Assembly: GCA_024684435.1 (NCBI GenBank)
Contig: JAIKWV010000021.1
Span: 44,161-108,160, forward strand
DNA: 64,000 nt
Source: Clostridiales bacterium
Lineage (GTDB): Bacteria; Bacillota; Clostridia; Oscillospirales; Acutalibacteraceae
Direction: 5' to 3'
Part shown: piece by piece, positions 37,433 through 46,341 of the stretch
Layout: each line of letters opens with the position of its first letter
How positions within the stretch are numbered: the first letter of the stretch is position 1
Translations under genes and position numbers: made by a program
Notes under the pieces: model-generated
Databases searched by the model: none
Told to the model about the DNA's origin: nothing
What the model saw: only the letters and a program-made list of their open reading frames with translations

Positions 37433-39324
37433 AAGGGCACCTCCCCTTTGCTTATTGTTCCTTGTTTTTTTATTTTCATCGCTCTCATGGCGTTGAGAAT
37501 GGCTATTACAGACACGCCCACGTCAGCGAACACTGCGAACCACATATTGGCTATTCCGAAGGCTCCGAGTATCAGCACAAGCGCCTTTACCGCAAGGGCA
37601 AAAACAATGTTCTGTCTTACTATTCCCATTGTTTTTTGGGAAATTCTCATTGCCGTGGCAAGCTTTGAGGGCTTATCGTCCATAAGCACGATGTCAGCCG
37701 ATTCTATTGCCGCGTCCGAACCCAGGGCTCCCATGGCGATACCCACATCCGCCCTGGTTATTACGGGAGCGTCATTTATACCGTCCCCCACAAAGGCAAG
37801 GGTGCTCTTTTTTTGCTTTCCCGTAAGCAGGCGTTCGACTATTTCCACCTTGTCCCCCGGCATGAGCTGAGAATATACCTCGTCTATATTCAGCTCTTTT
37901 GCCACGGCGTCTGCGACATTTTTTGAGTCCCCGGTAAGGATAACCGTTTTTCCGACGCCTAAAGCCTTTATCGCTGTTATGCAGTCTTTTGAATCATCTT
38001 TTACAACGTCTGAGATCACTATATGTCCCATATACTCGTTATTTACGGCAATATGCACCACCGTACCCTGCTGATGGCATTCATGCCAGTTTGCATGGAT
38101 GCTGTCCATGAGCTTGCCGTTGCCAACATGAACGGTAACGTCCTGCAATTCCGCTTTTATACCCATACCGGATATCTCGTCTATTGCTTTTATCTGATCG
38201 GTGTCGATATCTTTGCCGTATTCTCTCTTAATGGATTCCGCGATAGGGTGCTTTGAATAGCTCTCCGCGTAGGCGGCAAGCCTCAGCAGTTCTTTTTCGG
38301 ATATTTCTTCCGGGTGCACCGCCGTTACATAGAAAACGCCCTTTGTAAGAGTGCCTGTCTTATCAAACACCACCGTGCCGACCTTCGATAAGGCCTCCAG
38401 ATAATTGGCGCCCTTGACAAGTATTCCGTGCCTTGACGCCCCTCCAATACCGCCGAAAAACGAAAGCGGAACGGATATGACCAAAGCGCAGGGACAGGAG
38501 ACCACAAGGAATATCAACGCCCTGTGAATCCACTCCGACCACACTCCGTGGAAGAACAGCGGAGCAATAACCGCAAGCAGGACTGCCGAAATGACAACAG
38601 CCGGGGTATAGTAACGGGCAAATCTTGTGATGAACGCCTCAGACTTTGCCTTTTTGCTTGCGGAGTTCTCCACCATATCCAGAATTTTTGATACCGTTGA
38701 CTGGGCAAATTCACACTTGACCTCCGCTCTTATAAGACCGCTCAGGTTTATTGAGCCGCTTATGAGCTCATCCCCCTCAGCCGCTGAACGGGGCAGGGAT
38801 TCGCCTGTAAGGGCGGAACAGTTTACAGTCGTGCTGCCTTTGACTATAACGCAGTCAAGGGGTATCTTTTCCCCGGGAGCTATGGATATGATCTCACCGG
38901 GCTGTACCTCCTCGGGGCTGACGGTGACTGTTTTGCCCTCCCTTACAACGTTGGCGTAGTCCGGGCGTATATCCATAAGCTCGGTGATGGATCTTCTGCT
39001 CTTGCCCACGGCATATTTCTGGAACCACTCCCCCACCTGATAAAACAGCATGACGGCAACGCCCTCCGGGTACTCCCCGGTGAACATGGCGCCTACGGTG
39101 GCTATTGTCATAAGAAAATTTTCGTCAAAGACCTGTCCTCTTACGATGTTTCTTACAGCTGAAAAAAGCACATCCCAGCCTATTATAAGATACACTGCAA
39201 GGAACAAACCGAGCTTCAAATAACCGTTAAATCCGTCGGTCAATTTGCTTGCGGCAATAAGGCAGGCAAGCATCAGAGCGCTTATGATTATTCTTATTAA
39301 ATTTTTCTTCTGCTTTCTGGACAC
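37429..39324 (-). CDS. Zn/Cd/Pb-type P1B ATPase without its own HMA domain
   Basis: A 631-residue heavy-metal P-type ATPase beginning at GTG 39324. The membrane motif is SCPCALVISVPLSFFGG, the form seen in Zn2+/Cd2+/Pb2+ exporters (ZntA/CadA). The phosphorylation site FDKTGTLTKG is near 337 and AFVGDGINDAPVITRADVG is near 520. The N-terminus goes straight into membrane helices; the HMA domain that ZntA/CadA proteins usually carry is absent, but a separate 71-residue HMA peptide is encoded just upstream. So the usual fusion is split into two genes here. Confidence 0.93.
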   Translation of the reverse strand: MSRKQKKNLIRIIISALMLACLIAASKLTDGFNGYLKLGLFLAVYLIIGWDVLFSAVRNIVRGQVFDENFLMTIATVGAMFTGEYPEGVAVMLFYQVGEWFQKYAVGKSRRSITELMDIRPDYANVVREGKTVTVSPEEVQPGEIISIAPGEKIPLDCVIVKGSTTVNCSALTGESLPRSAAEGDELISGSINLSGLIRAEVKCEFAQSTVSKILDMVENSASKKAKSEAFITRFARYYTPAVVISAVLLAVIAPLFFHGVWSEWIHRALIFLVVSCPCALVISVPLSFFGGIGGASRHGILVKGANYLEALSKVGTVVFDKTGTLTKGVFYVTAVHPEEISEKELLRLAAYAESYSKHPIAESIKREYGKDIDTDQIKAIDEISGMGIKAELQDVTVHVGNGKLMDSIHANWHECHQQGTVVHIAVNNEYMGHIVISDVVKDDSKDCITAIKALGVGKTVILTGDSKNVADAVAKELNIDEVYSQLMPGDKVEIVERLLTGKQKKSTLAFVGDGINDAPVITRADVGIAMGALGSDAAIESADIVLMDDKPSKLATAMRISQKTMGIVRQNIVFALAVKALVLILGAFGIANMWFAVFADVGVSVIAILNAMRAMKIKKQGTISKGEVPL

Positions 39325-39352
39325 GGCTCATCACCCCGAAAAATGTTTAAGT

Positions 39353-39568
39353 TCACATTATAATGCTCATATCCGGCTCGATCTTTTTGCAGATCTTAAC
39401 TACCTTTTTCATTATTTCGTCAATATCATCATCCGTCTCTATTGTCATTTTCTGAGTAACAAAACTGACCGAAGCGGACTTTACTCCGTCGATCTTATTG
39501 ATTTTTTCCTCCATCTTTGCCGCGCAGTTCGCGCAGTCAAGATCCTCAAGTTTGAATATTTTTTTCAT
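39353..39568 (-). CDS. Stand-alone HMA-domain peptide
   Basis: A 71-residue ferredoxin-like HMA domain. The metal loop is LEDLDCANCAAKMEEKI, the 'DLDCANC' form found at the N-terminus of Zn/Cd ATPases rather than the Cu form 'GM.C..C'. It lies 28 bp upstream of the Zn/Cd-type ATPase, which lacks this domain, so it probably delivers or senses metal for it. The ATG at 39568 follows GGGGAG. Confidence 0.9.
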   Translation of the reverse strand: MKKIFKLEDLDCANCAAKMEEKINKIDGVKSASVSFVTQKMTIETDDDIDEIMKKVVKICKKIEPDMSIIM

Positions 39569-39593
39569 GTTAAACTCCCCTTCCGTCAGATTA

Positions 39594-39953
39594 TTATTCC
39601 AGTATATGATCCATGCCCATACCGATTATGGTACGCACATGATCGTCCGCAAGATAATATATTATACTCTTTCCGTCCCGTTTGTTGCCTATGAGCTTGC
39701 TTTGCTTCAATACCTTGAGCTGGTGGGATATGGCAGACTGGGTCATTCCCAGAGAATCGGCAATGTCGCAGACGCACATTTCGGACTCAAAAAGAACGTA
39801 CAGTATTTTTATCCTTGTGGTATCTCCGAACACCTTAAAAAGATCCGCCAGATCATACAGATGCTCCTCCGCAGGCATATCGTGCCTTACTTTATCAACA
39901 AATTCAAGGTGATTATGCTCACACTTGCAGTCCTGAATTTTGTCCTCGCTCAC
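39594..39953 (-). CDS. ArsR/SmtB-family metal-sensing repressor
   Basis: About 119 residues with a winged helix (DLFKVFGDTTRIKILYVLFE, then LGMTQSAISHQLKVLKQSKLI). Metal ligands are likely in CVCD of helix 3 region, in the C-terminal helix DDHVRTIIGMGMDH (alpha-5 site) and in the N-terminal CKCEHNH. The start is placed at GTG 39953, with AAAGGA nine bases upstream. The ATG at 39971 lies inside the operator, about ten bases from the predicted transcript start and has no ribosome site. It should repress its own metal efflux operon until Zn, Cd or Pb (and perhaps Cu) binds. Confidence 0.88.
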   Translation of the reverse strand: MSEDKIQDCKCEHNHLEFVDKVRHDMPAEEHLYDLADLFKVFGDTTRIKILYVLFESEMCVCDIADSLGMTQSAISHQLKVLKQSKLIGNKRDGKSIIYYLADDHVRTIIGMGMDHILE

Positions 39954-39968
39954 AATTGCACGTCCTTT

Positions 39969-39990
39969 CATATGAATTGTTATTCATATG
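39969..39990 (-). promoter_or_regulatory. ArsR/SmtB-type operator
   Basis: A perfect inverted repeat: CATATGAAT (39969-39977), four bases, ATTCATATG (39982-39990). This is the shape of classic SmtB/CadC/CzrA operators and it overlaps the -10 box. Confidence 0.8.
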
Positions 39991-40016
39991 TTATCACACT
40001 ATTCCCCTTTTGTCAA
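39988..40016 (-). promoter_or_regulatory. Promoter of the metal efflux operon
   Basis: Minus-strand TTGACA (40016-40011), a 17-bp spacer and TAACAT (39993-39988). Confidence 0.75.
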
Positions 40017-40033
40017 GAAAAAATCCAATAAAA

Positions 40034-40074
40034 AAAACGAAAAAATACCCGGTTGCTGTTACACAACCGGGTAT
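40034..40074 (-). terminator. Terminator after the EEP-fold gene
   Basis: A perfect 11-bp stem ATACCCGGTTG (40045-40055) with CAACCGGGTAT (40064-40074). Minus-strand T-tract TTTTTCGTTTTTTT follows. Confidence 0.85.
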
Positions 40075-40097
40075 CTGAAAATTAAGACTGTTTTAAA

Positions 40098-41198
40098 TTA
40101 TAAAACCTGTCCGGCGCCGCCCTGAAGGAATGCCATAACGTCGCTCCAGTTAGCGATTATCTTTGTCAGAGCGTGCATGAAGTGGTAGACCTGCTTTGCA
40201 AATCTGGTGAAGAAATTGGGAACCTCTTTGTAAAGATCGGCACCGATATTATCTGACGCGCTTACTACAACGTACTCAAAATCAGCAATGGCTGCCGGAT
40301 GATCCGAAAGTTCGCCGATGGTCTCATCCTCGTACTTTTCAAGGGTGTAGGAAGTAGCGTTCAGCATGATGCCGCCACCGTCCTTGTAAAGGAAGCGCTC
40401 GATGGAATCCCATACGCCCCACTTTGATTCCCAGCTGTTGCCGTACTGCTCGACAAATGAGCTGAAATCGCTGTAATCGCCATGGTTGTAAAGCTCTACC
40501 CAAGCGTCCTTAAGTCCGCAGGGAACGATGAGGTTTTCTACAAGGCCGTCATTGCCGCTGCCCTCGATCATTGCGTTGAAGTCGCCTGTAACGATAACGG
40601 GACGGTCGATGATCCTGCTGTTGATAAGATCTGCAAGCTGATTGAAGTTGTCCCTACGGGCAGCTATGGAAGCCTCTCCGCCGTATGCGTCGGCGTGGAT
40701 GTCGTAAAGGTCAACATAAACATTTTCAGCGATCTCCGCAACACAGTGAAGAATGCCCTTGGGAGTAAGCTCGTCGCAGCCGTCGTCCATAACGCCCGCG
40801 CGGGTCCTCCACTCGATTCTCTCCACGTTGTAAATGGGATACTTTGAGTATGCGTTCAGACCGTCGCCTACGGGAACTCCGCCTGAATGCTTTGTTACAT
40901 ACTTATAGCTCATGAGAGAAGTTTCAAGGCTGACATGATAATTGAAGTCCTCCTGAACCATAGCTATATCGGGATTGACATCTATTATCTTTGCACCGAT
41001 AAGCTTCTGTGCGCCGCTGACATCACGGCCCTTTTCACCGAAAAGAATGTTGTAGTCAGGGAGACCCGCAACATTGAAGTTCATCATTTTGAATGAGCCT
41101 CTTGTGGTGACCTGATCTGCAAAAGCAACAGCGCTCAATGAGCAAACCAGGATGAGTACCAATGCAAGCGAAACGATTTTTTTGAAATGCTTTTTCAT
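40098..41198 (-). CDS. Secreted endonuclease/exonuclease/phosphatase (EEP) fold protein
   Basis: A 366-residue protein with a signal peptide (MKKHFKKIVSLALVLILVCS...AFA, about 1-27). EEP (DNase I/sphingomyelinase-like) motifs: MNFNVAGLPDYN near 38, VQEDFNYH near 80 (metal Glu), VTGDFNAM near 203 and LSDHPAAIADF near 300 (catalytic Asp-His). It could be a nuclease, sphingomyelinase-like or phosphoinositide phosphatase-like enzyme; the sequence does not decide. The last 45 residues (VPNFFTRFAKQVYHFMHALT, then IANWSDVMAFL) form an amphipathic tail beyond the EEP domain. The ATG follows AAGGAGG. Monocistronic, with a strong terminator. Confidence 0.85.
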   Translation of the reverse strand: MKKHFKKIVSLALVLILVCSLSAVAFADQVTTRGSFKMMNFNVAGLPDYNILFGEKGRDVSGAQKLIGAKIIDVNPDIAMVQEDFNYHVSLETSLMSYKYVTKHSGGVPVGDGLNAYSKYPIYNVERIEWRTRAGVMDDGCDELTPKGILHCVAEIAENVYVDLYDIHADAYGGEASIAARRDNFNQLADLINSRIIDRPVIVTGDFNAMIEGSGNDGLVENLIVPCGLKDAWVELYNHGDYSDFSSFVEQYGNSWESKWGVWDSIERFLYKDGGGIMLNATSYTLEKYEDETIGELSDHPAAIADFEYVVVSASDNIGADLYKEVPNFFTRFAKQVYHFMHALTKIIANWSDVMAFLQGGAGQVL

Positions 41199-41325
41199 TG
41201 TAAAGCCTCCTTAAAAATATGAGAAACAGCCAAACGGTAATTGTTTCCGAAAATTATTGTATCAAATAAAATCAAGAATTTCAAGAGTATATTATAATAT
41301 TTTTATCCTTTAATATGATATAAGT

Positions 41326-41370
41326 GGTAAAAAAGACGGATAAAACGATTTTTTAATCGGCTTATCCGTC
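41326..41370 (-). terminator. Terminator of the sortase/SpoIID operon
   Basis: Stem GACGGATAA (41335-41343) with TTATCCGTC (41362-41370), inner stem CGATT/AATCG, then TTTTTTACC on the minus strand. Confidence 0.8.
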
Positions 41371-41391
41371 AATACATATTTTATAAAATTA

Positions 41392-41991
41392 TCAGACAAG
41401 CTTCATTTCCCGGAGCTTATCGGCAATGAAGTTTGCCATCACCTGGTAACCCGTTCTGCCAAAATGCAGACCGTCGTTGGGCTGCATAACAGGCTCGTTC
41501 TCCTCTGTAAATTCTTTTACGGAATTCACGTCGATAAGCGGGATGTTATTGTCCGCGGCATATCTTCTGATGAAGTCGTTTGCGTCAGCTATCCTCTCCG
41601 CATTACCGAAGCCGGGCTTTGAAGCGTCTACGGTGGCTCTGGGGGCGGTACAGATCACGACCTTTGCTCCGCGGGAATCCTCCATGAGACGTTTTATCAG
41701 AGTATCGTAATCCCTGTCCCCTTCAGTCTCCTGCTTTCCCGACATGCCGCCGTTGGTACCAAGCATAACGATAATTATATCGGAACCGGCAACGTCAACA
41801 TTTCCGGCGGTGTAATACTTAAGATAACCGGTGGCGGTATATCCGCATTTGCCGCAGTTTATAACATCCGCTCCCAGTATTTTACTCAGGAAATAGGGAT
41901 AATTTTCCGGCTGAACATTTGCTATTCCCCGTTTGCCCGGTATCCCGTAATCGCCCTCGGTCAGGCTGTCTCCTATGCAAACTATTTTCAT
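41392..41991 (-). CDS. SGNH/GDSL-family hydrolase
   Basis: A 199-residue cytoplasmic-type protein without a signal peptide. Block I CIGDSLTEG near residue 5 (nucleophile Ser), block III GTNGGM near 78 and block V DGLHFGRTGYQVMA near 173 (Asp-x-x-His) make a complete catalytic set. These enzymes are esterases or acetyl-esterases on lipids, sugars or wall polymers. The ATG follows GGAGCG. Last gene of the seven-gene operon, 25 bp after the SpoIID gene, which suggests a role in wall or glycan editing if it acts on precursors. Confidence 0.9.
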   Translation of the reverse strand: MKIVCIGDSLTEGDYGIPGKRGIANVQPENYPYFLSKILGADVINCGKCGYTATGYLKYYTAGNVDVAGSDIIIVMLGTNGGMSGKQETEGDRDYDTLIKRLMEDSRGAKVVICTAPRATVDASKPGFGNAERIADANDFIRRYAADNNIPLIDVNSVKEFTEENEPVMQPNDGLHFGRTGYQVMANFIADKLREMKLV

Positions 41992-42016
41992 CCCGATACG
42001 CGCTCCTTAAGTGTTG

Positions 42017-44578
42017 TCATTCGCAGGAAAATGTAAAGCAATGTGACTTTATATTATAACTTTTTTCAAGGTTATAACGGTTTTTATCGAGATTGATTAT
42101 ATTGGAACGGAAGGTGCTGCCCCGGATTTCTTTGTTGCCCAAACGCATTTTGGTAACATATCCCGTTGAATCCCTCTCAATTATTTCTATCCATTTCGTG
42201 GGATCGCTGCCCAAAGTTATTGCCGTTTTAGGATGTGAAGCGTTATATATATCCACATGGAGCTTAAGCTCCTCCGCAGATATCTCCAGCCTGCCTGACA
42301 CGGGAGTCTCTATACTCGCTCTGCCGCCGGCAAGATATGGATAGGAAGTGCCTCCCCATACTGAGCTGTAAGGCAGTGTAACACCCGCAGAATTAGCGAA
42401 GTAGGTAGTAAATGCCGCCTTGCCGTTATATGCAACATATTTGCCTAAAACGCTTTCCGCAAGGTCATAGATATACTTTTCTTCAGTATCGTTTTTTATG
42501 TACTTGTTGTATCTTTCGTCATCAAGATACGCATTATCATTATAATCAAGAGAGAAGCCTTGATTTTTGGAATAGCTGTATATGGCAACTACCTGAGTCT
42601 TGAACGCCTCAGCGGGCACGCCTGTCCCGTTCGGCCTTGGAAAACCTATTTCGGCAAGAGCGACCCTTACCAGATATTCTTTTGTAGGAATGTCCCTTGC
42701 AGTACTGTTTTTTGGAAGATATCTTATGGTCGCAGGTACGCCGGCGTCTGACTCTATAGATATTCCGCTGCTATGATAATAATGCAGCAAAATTTTATCG
42801 TAAGTCCATCCCGTCTTAGCGTAAGCAATGGCTCCGTCCTGGCTCATTCCCACACCGTGTCCGTATCCTTTGGTCGCAAATACAAATTTAACGTTGGATA
42901 AAGGAGCGACAGCGGTAGTCGCCGCCGTAGTGCTTTCCTTAGTGGTGGTCATTGCGGATGTCCACTTTGTATAAGTGGGCTTTGTGGTAGTTACCGGTTT
43001 GGTAGTTGTCGGTTTTGCTGTAGTTGTCGGTTTTGCGGTAGTCGTCGGTTTTGCGGTAGTAGGAGCCGTGGTTGCCGGCGCCTGTGTTGTGGTTATTGCG
43101 GCAGTCGTTGCCTGCGTGGTGATCTCTGTCGTCTGCTCAGCTGTGGTGGAAGCTTCCGTCTGTTCAGGCTGAACGTCGGTCTCCTCCTCATACTCAAGAC
43201 CTCTCACGTCCCATGCAAAGTAATTATAATCGTCCGCTTCAATAAAAGAAATATTTACAAGCAGCGGGTCATAAGAATCTACCGGGAAAATATTGTTGTC
43301 CGTCGGTTTGTAATTATCGTTTTCAGATACATTAGCGCTCTCCTTTGCGGGAGAAATAAACGCGAACACCGCCGCCCTTGTCTTTTCGGAACTGAGGGCA
43401 AAAATGACGCAGCCCGCCAAAACAAGTAAAATACAGACCAATACCCAGATCAAGGCTTTTCTGCGCTTGTCTTTTGGAGGAGCAGGCACTTCGTCAAAGC
43501 CGTCAATAGGAATGACCTCGGCCTCCTCAGGAGGTATGCCATGGTCTGATGTGTAGTCTATCATAAGACAGAACAGCTGGGTTATTGCCTCTTTTATAAG
43601 GGATATCTTTTTTTCGCCCTCGTTTGCGAATATCTTTCTTACCCTGGCGTTACCTTCATTTGCCAGGGCTACCGCTATATATTTGCCGTCGGAGTCAGAT
43701 ATACAGATATCAGATATCGCCACACCTACCTCCGCGCCGCAGGCTTTTCTTGCCTCATCAGCGGCGCGGGCTGTGTTGGCGCTGACTGTTTCGTCGTCAC
43801 TGCCTATATATGTTTTACAGGGCTCAAAGGAAATCAAATTCTGTTTGACAAAAGCCGTCTGTTCGGAAGCTGACTTAAACACACCGGCAAGCGCCGTGTC
43901 CGCCATTGCAATGTGCCAGCCGTTATCTCTCATATTTGTAAACAGGCTGAACATCTGCTTTTTGTCAAGAAGGGTGTTTGTTCCCGAATCTGCTTTTTTG
44001 TCTCCGTGAGTACCTGCCGCCGGGAAAGCAACACCGTCAAGCTCCTTGTCAAGCAGAGGCTTGAGCTGTGAAAAATCAAGGTCTTTGTTCTGACCGGCAA
44101 GCTTCAGAAATCCGAAAAGTCCGTTTTTCATTATCTTGTCCAGCTTGCGGGTATCAAGAGGAATAAACACCAGATATCTGCTGTCTTCTCTGACAACAAA
44201 GCCGTTGCAGACAAAGTCGTCCGAAGGCATAACGGTGGAATTGACCGGAAGGAAAGCCATATTCTCGGCAACGTATTCATCCGCTCCGGAGGACACCGCT
44301 GAGGAAAATATCCTTTCATCCGTTTTTGCGGAATAGCCCATTGCCGAAATAATAGCATCCTTCTGAGCAGGATACATGTTTTTTTCAACCGCTGCCAGCA
44401 CCATTTCGCAGTCCTTGTCGGACCGCTTTACGGCGTCAGCCAGCAATCCGGTATCGTCAAAAACTTCAAACTCCTTTGACTCTCCCATAAGAGCGGAAAT
44501 AATTTTCTGAACTTTATCCTGAGCTGAAGCCGCGGCTTTATTATCTTTCCGCAAAGCGGAAAAAAGCTTAAAATTCAA
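42017..44578 (-). CDS. Membrane SpoIID/LytB-domain protein with N-terminal degenerate CinA-like region
   Basis: An 853-residue protein starting at TTG 44578 (site GGGAGGAG). Residues about 1-350 read as a decayed CinA: LADAVKRSDKDCEMVLAAVE aligns with the MoCF domain of CinA, AFLPVNSTVMPSDDFVCNGF + RYLVFIPLDTRKL with its LP.. and FLPGPP segments, and MRDNGWHIAMADTALAGVF + SANTARAADEARKACGAEVG with the CinA-C catalytic region. The active-site ESCTAG is replaced by DTALAG. One membrane helix (about 374-396) follows, then a spacer, a Thr/Pro-rich linker (about 470-545, repeats of TTAKP) and a SpoIID domain (GYGHGVGMSQDGA at about 566) to the C-terminus. SpoIID enzymes trim denuded glycan strands. 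Topology: CinA-like part inside, SpoIID part outside. Confidence 0.85.
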   Translation of the reverse strand: MNFKLFSALRKDNKAAASAQDKVQKIISALMGESKEFEVFDDTGLLADAVKRSDKDCEMVLAAVEKNMYPAQKDAIISAMGYSAKTDERIFSSAVSSGADEYVAENMAFLPVNSTVMPSDDFVCNGFVVREDSRYLVFIPLDTRKLDKIMKNGLFGFLKLAGQNKDLDFSQLKPLLDKELDGVAFPAAGTHGDKKADSGTNTLLDKKQMFSLFTNMRDNGWHIAMADTALAGVFKSASEQTAFVKQNLISFEPCKTYIGSDDETVSANTARAADEARKACGAEVGVAISDICISDSDGKYIAVALANEGNARVRKIFANEGEKKISLIKEAITQLFCLMIDYTSDHGIPPEEAEVIPIDGFDEVPAPPKDKRRKALIWVLVCILLVLAGCVIFALSSEKTRAAVFAFISPAKESANVSENDNYKPTDNNIFPVDSYDPLLVNISFIEADDYNYFAWDVRGLEYEEETDVQPEQTEASTTAEQTTEITTQATTAAITTTQAPATTAPTTAKPTTTAKPTTTAKPTTTKPVTTTKPTYTKWTSAMTTTKESTTAATTAVAPLSNVKFVFATKGYGHGVGMSQDGAIAYAKTGWTYDKILLHYYHSSGISIESDAGVPATIRYLPKNSTARDIPTKEYLVRVALAEIGFPRPNGTGVPAEAFKTQVVAIYSYSKNQGFSLDYNDNAYLDDERYNKYIKNDTEEKYIYDLAESVLGKYVAYNGKAAFTTYFANSAGVTLPYSSVWGGTSYPYLAGGRASIETPVSGRLEISAEELKLHVDIYNASHPKTAITLGSDPTKWIEIIERDSTGYVTKMRLGNKEIRGSTFRSNIINLDKNRYNLEKSYNIKSHCFTFSCE

Positions 44579-44618
44579 ATCTTACTCCTCCCTTGTTTTT
44601 ATCGTGGTCCGGTATTTA

Positions 44619-46310
44619 TCAGTCTTTGTACCAAAGCTCCGCATTCTTGTACGGATTTGTCTTTTTCTTTGCGTCATACCATGCCTGAGGATATCTGGGC
44701 GATTCGTTTATCCTGATATCCGGGCTTGATATATTTACCTGCTCCGACTCGTCGGGACGCACAAGCCTTGCAACTACCACCAGTCTTGCGTCGTCGAAAT
44801 CATAAGAGCAGGTGGAAAGGGTGAGCAGTTTGTCTTCGGCGTTGATATCAACACCGGTGCTATAGAGCTTTCTCTGGTCTAAATTTCTGATATAGTCATC
44901 AAAGTTTTTCGTATTTCTGAGATTGTCAAAGAAATAATAGAAGCAATAGCCGTTATCGTCCTTTTCCTTTGAGTTTGTAATAAAGACGGCATAGATCTTG
45001 CATTTATAATCGGCATAGGGGGTGCTGAACTCGATGATGGGAGCCTTTTTATAGCCGTCAACAGTCAGATACTGTTCAAGCTTGCCGAAAAGCAGATCAT
45101 CGTTTTCCATGTTGTGACCGAAAACAGTTGTATTCTGGTCAAGGGTCCTGAGATTATTTGTGCAAGAAACAAAAGGACATCCGTATCTTGTACTCTGCTT
45201 ATAAAAGTTTCTCTTAAGATAATATTGGTTATCGTCAGCCTGTACAAGGGCGCAGTCCACATCTGCTCCGGGGATCTTTATCCATCCCGCATAGTCGCTG
45301 TTGATGGCGTACCACTTGACGGCGCTGACAAGTATCCCCTCGGGGAAATCAACGTCGGGATACTTTTCCATTTCATCCTGAACTGATATCTCGGTGGGAG
45401 TGTTATTGTTCTGCTCCGACATGCTTGAAATGTCTTTGCCGGCTCTGTAAGGTTCTATGATGTATATGTTTGACAACACACAAAGACACACTATGATCGT
45501 TATGATCGAAACTACAAAGAATATTTTTCTTACGACCTCGCCGCCGCTGTCGCCTTTTACAGGTATCGCGTTGGCAGTGAGCCACCCTTTAAATCCTTTT
45601 TTCTTTTCCGAATTCGAATATACATTTTCTGCCTGCGGAGCAATATCGGATACTTCTTCAAAGCCCTTGTGATCGAAGTCAAACATACTGTCAAGATCGC
45701 TTTCCGAACTTTCAGCGGCACTGAATTCGGATTCAAACGTACCCGGTTCCGAATCAGCAAAATCATACAGCTCGTCAAAGGGATCGTCGCCGTCATGGCT
45801 GTCATAGCTCGGTTCACTATAGTACGGCTCTTCTTCGACGGGTTCTTCAACATATTCGCCTTCACCGCCGTCAGGCTCGTAACTTTCCTGCGGCTCTTCC
45901 TCAACCGGTCTGTTTATCGGTTCGGCATAAGGGTTCTGCATCACGATATCAAAGCTTTCCTCTTTGTCCGCCTCACTGTCAAAATAAAGATCCGCGTGGG
46001 ATTTGACCGTTTCGGTAAGAGAAGGCGTATTTTTCGCCTCAGCCGTTTTTCTGTCCAGTGCGGCAAAGGGATCATCCTCCGCAGAGGTTTTCTCAGCGGA
46101 AGGTTGATCTTCAGGCTCTGTTTCTTTTGTGTCTATACCTTCTGATACATTTTCTTCGTTGTTTGATTTGTCCTCTGTATCTTTTGACTTATCATCTGAC
46201 ATGAGAGAGTCGAATTTTTTCATAAAGTCATTAAGACCGAACTCCTCAAACAGATTGTCGATCATATCGTCTGCATTGTAATTTGATCTGCCCTTATTTT
46301 CATCAGACAT
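44619..46310 (-). CDS. Class B sortase with long acidic N-terminal extension
   Basis: A 563-residue protein. Residues about 1-245 are an acidic, low-complexity, probably disordered cytosolic extension rich in Glu/Asp/Ser. A membrane helix lies at about 258-282. The sortase domain (about 315-530) has the catalytic His in TTVFGHNMENDD (about 395), Cys in LTLSTCSYDFDDARLVV (about 498) and Arg eight residues later. The class B call rests on the helix before the Cys strand and length. After the domain a short tail reads PQAWYDAKKKTNPYKNAELW. It lies 31 bp after the second sortase gene. No LPxTG/NPxTN substrate is encoded nearby. Confidence 0.9.
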   Translation of the reverse strand: MSDENKGRSNYNADDMIDNLFEEFGLNDFMKKFDSLMSDDKSKDTEDKSNNEENVSEGIDTKETEPEDQPSAEKTSAEDDPFAALDRKTAEAKNTPSLTETVKSHADLYFDSEADKEESFDIVMQNPYAEPINRPVEEEPQESYEPDGGEGEYVEEPVEEEPYYSEPSYDSHDGDDPFDELYDFADSEPGTFESEFSAAESSESDLDSMFDFDHKGFEEVSDIAPQAENVYSNSEKKKGFKGWLTANAIPVKGDSGGEVVRKIFFVVSIITIIVCLCVLSNIYIIEPYRAGKDISSMSEQNNNTPTEISVQDEMEKYPDVDFPEGILVSAVKWYAINSDYAGWIKIPGADVDCALVQADDNQYYLKRNFYKQSTRYGCPFVSCTNNLRTLDQNTTVFGHNMENDDLLFGKLEQYLTVDGYKKAPIIEFSTPYADYKCKIYAVFITNSKEKDDNGYCFYYFFDNLRNTKNFDDYIRNLDQRKLYSTGVDINAEDKLLTLSTCSYDFDDARLVVVARLVRPDESEQVNISSPDIRINESPRYPQAWYDAKKKTNPYKNAELWYKD

Positions 46311-46341
46311 AGAAGCTCACTCCCTTTTTAAACTTAAAACA

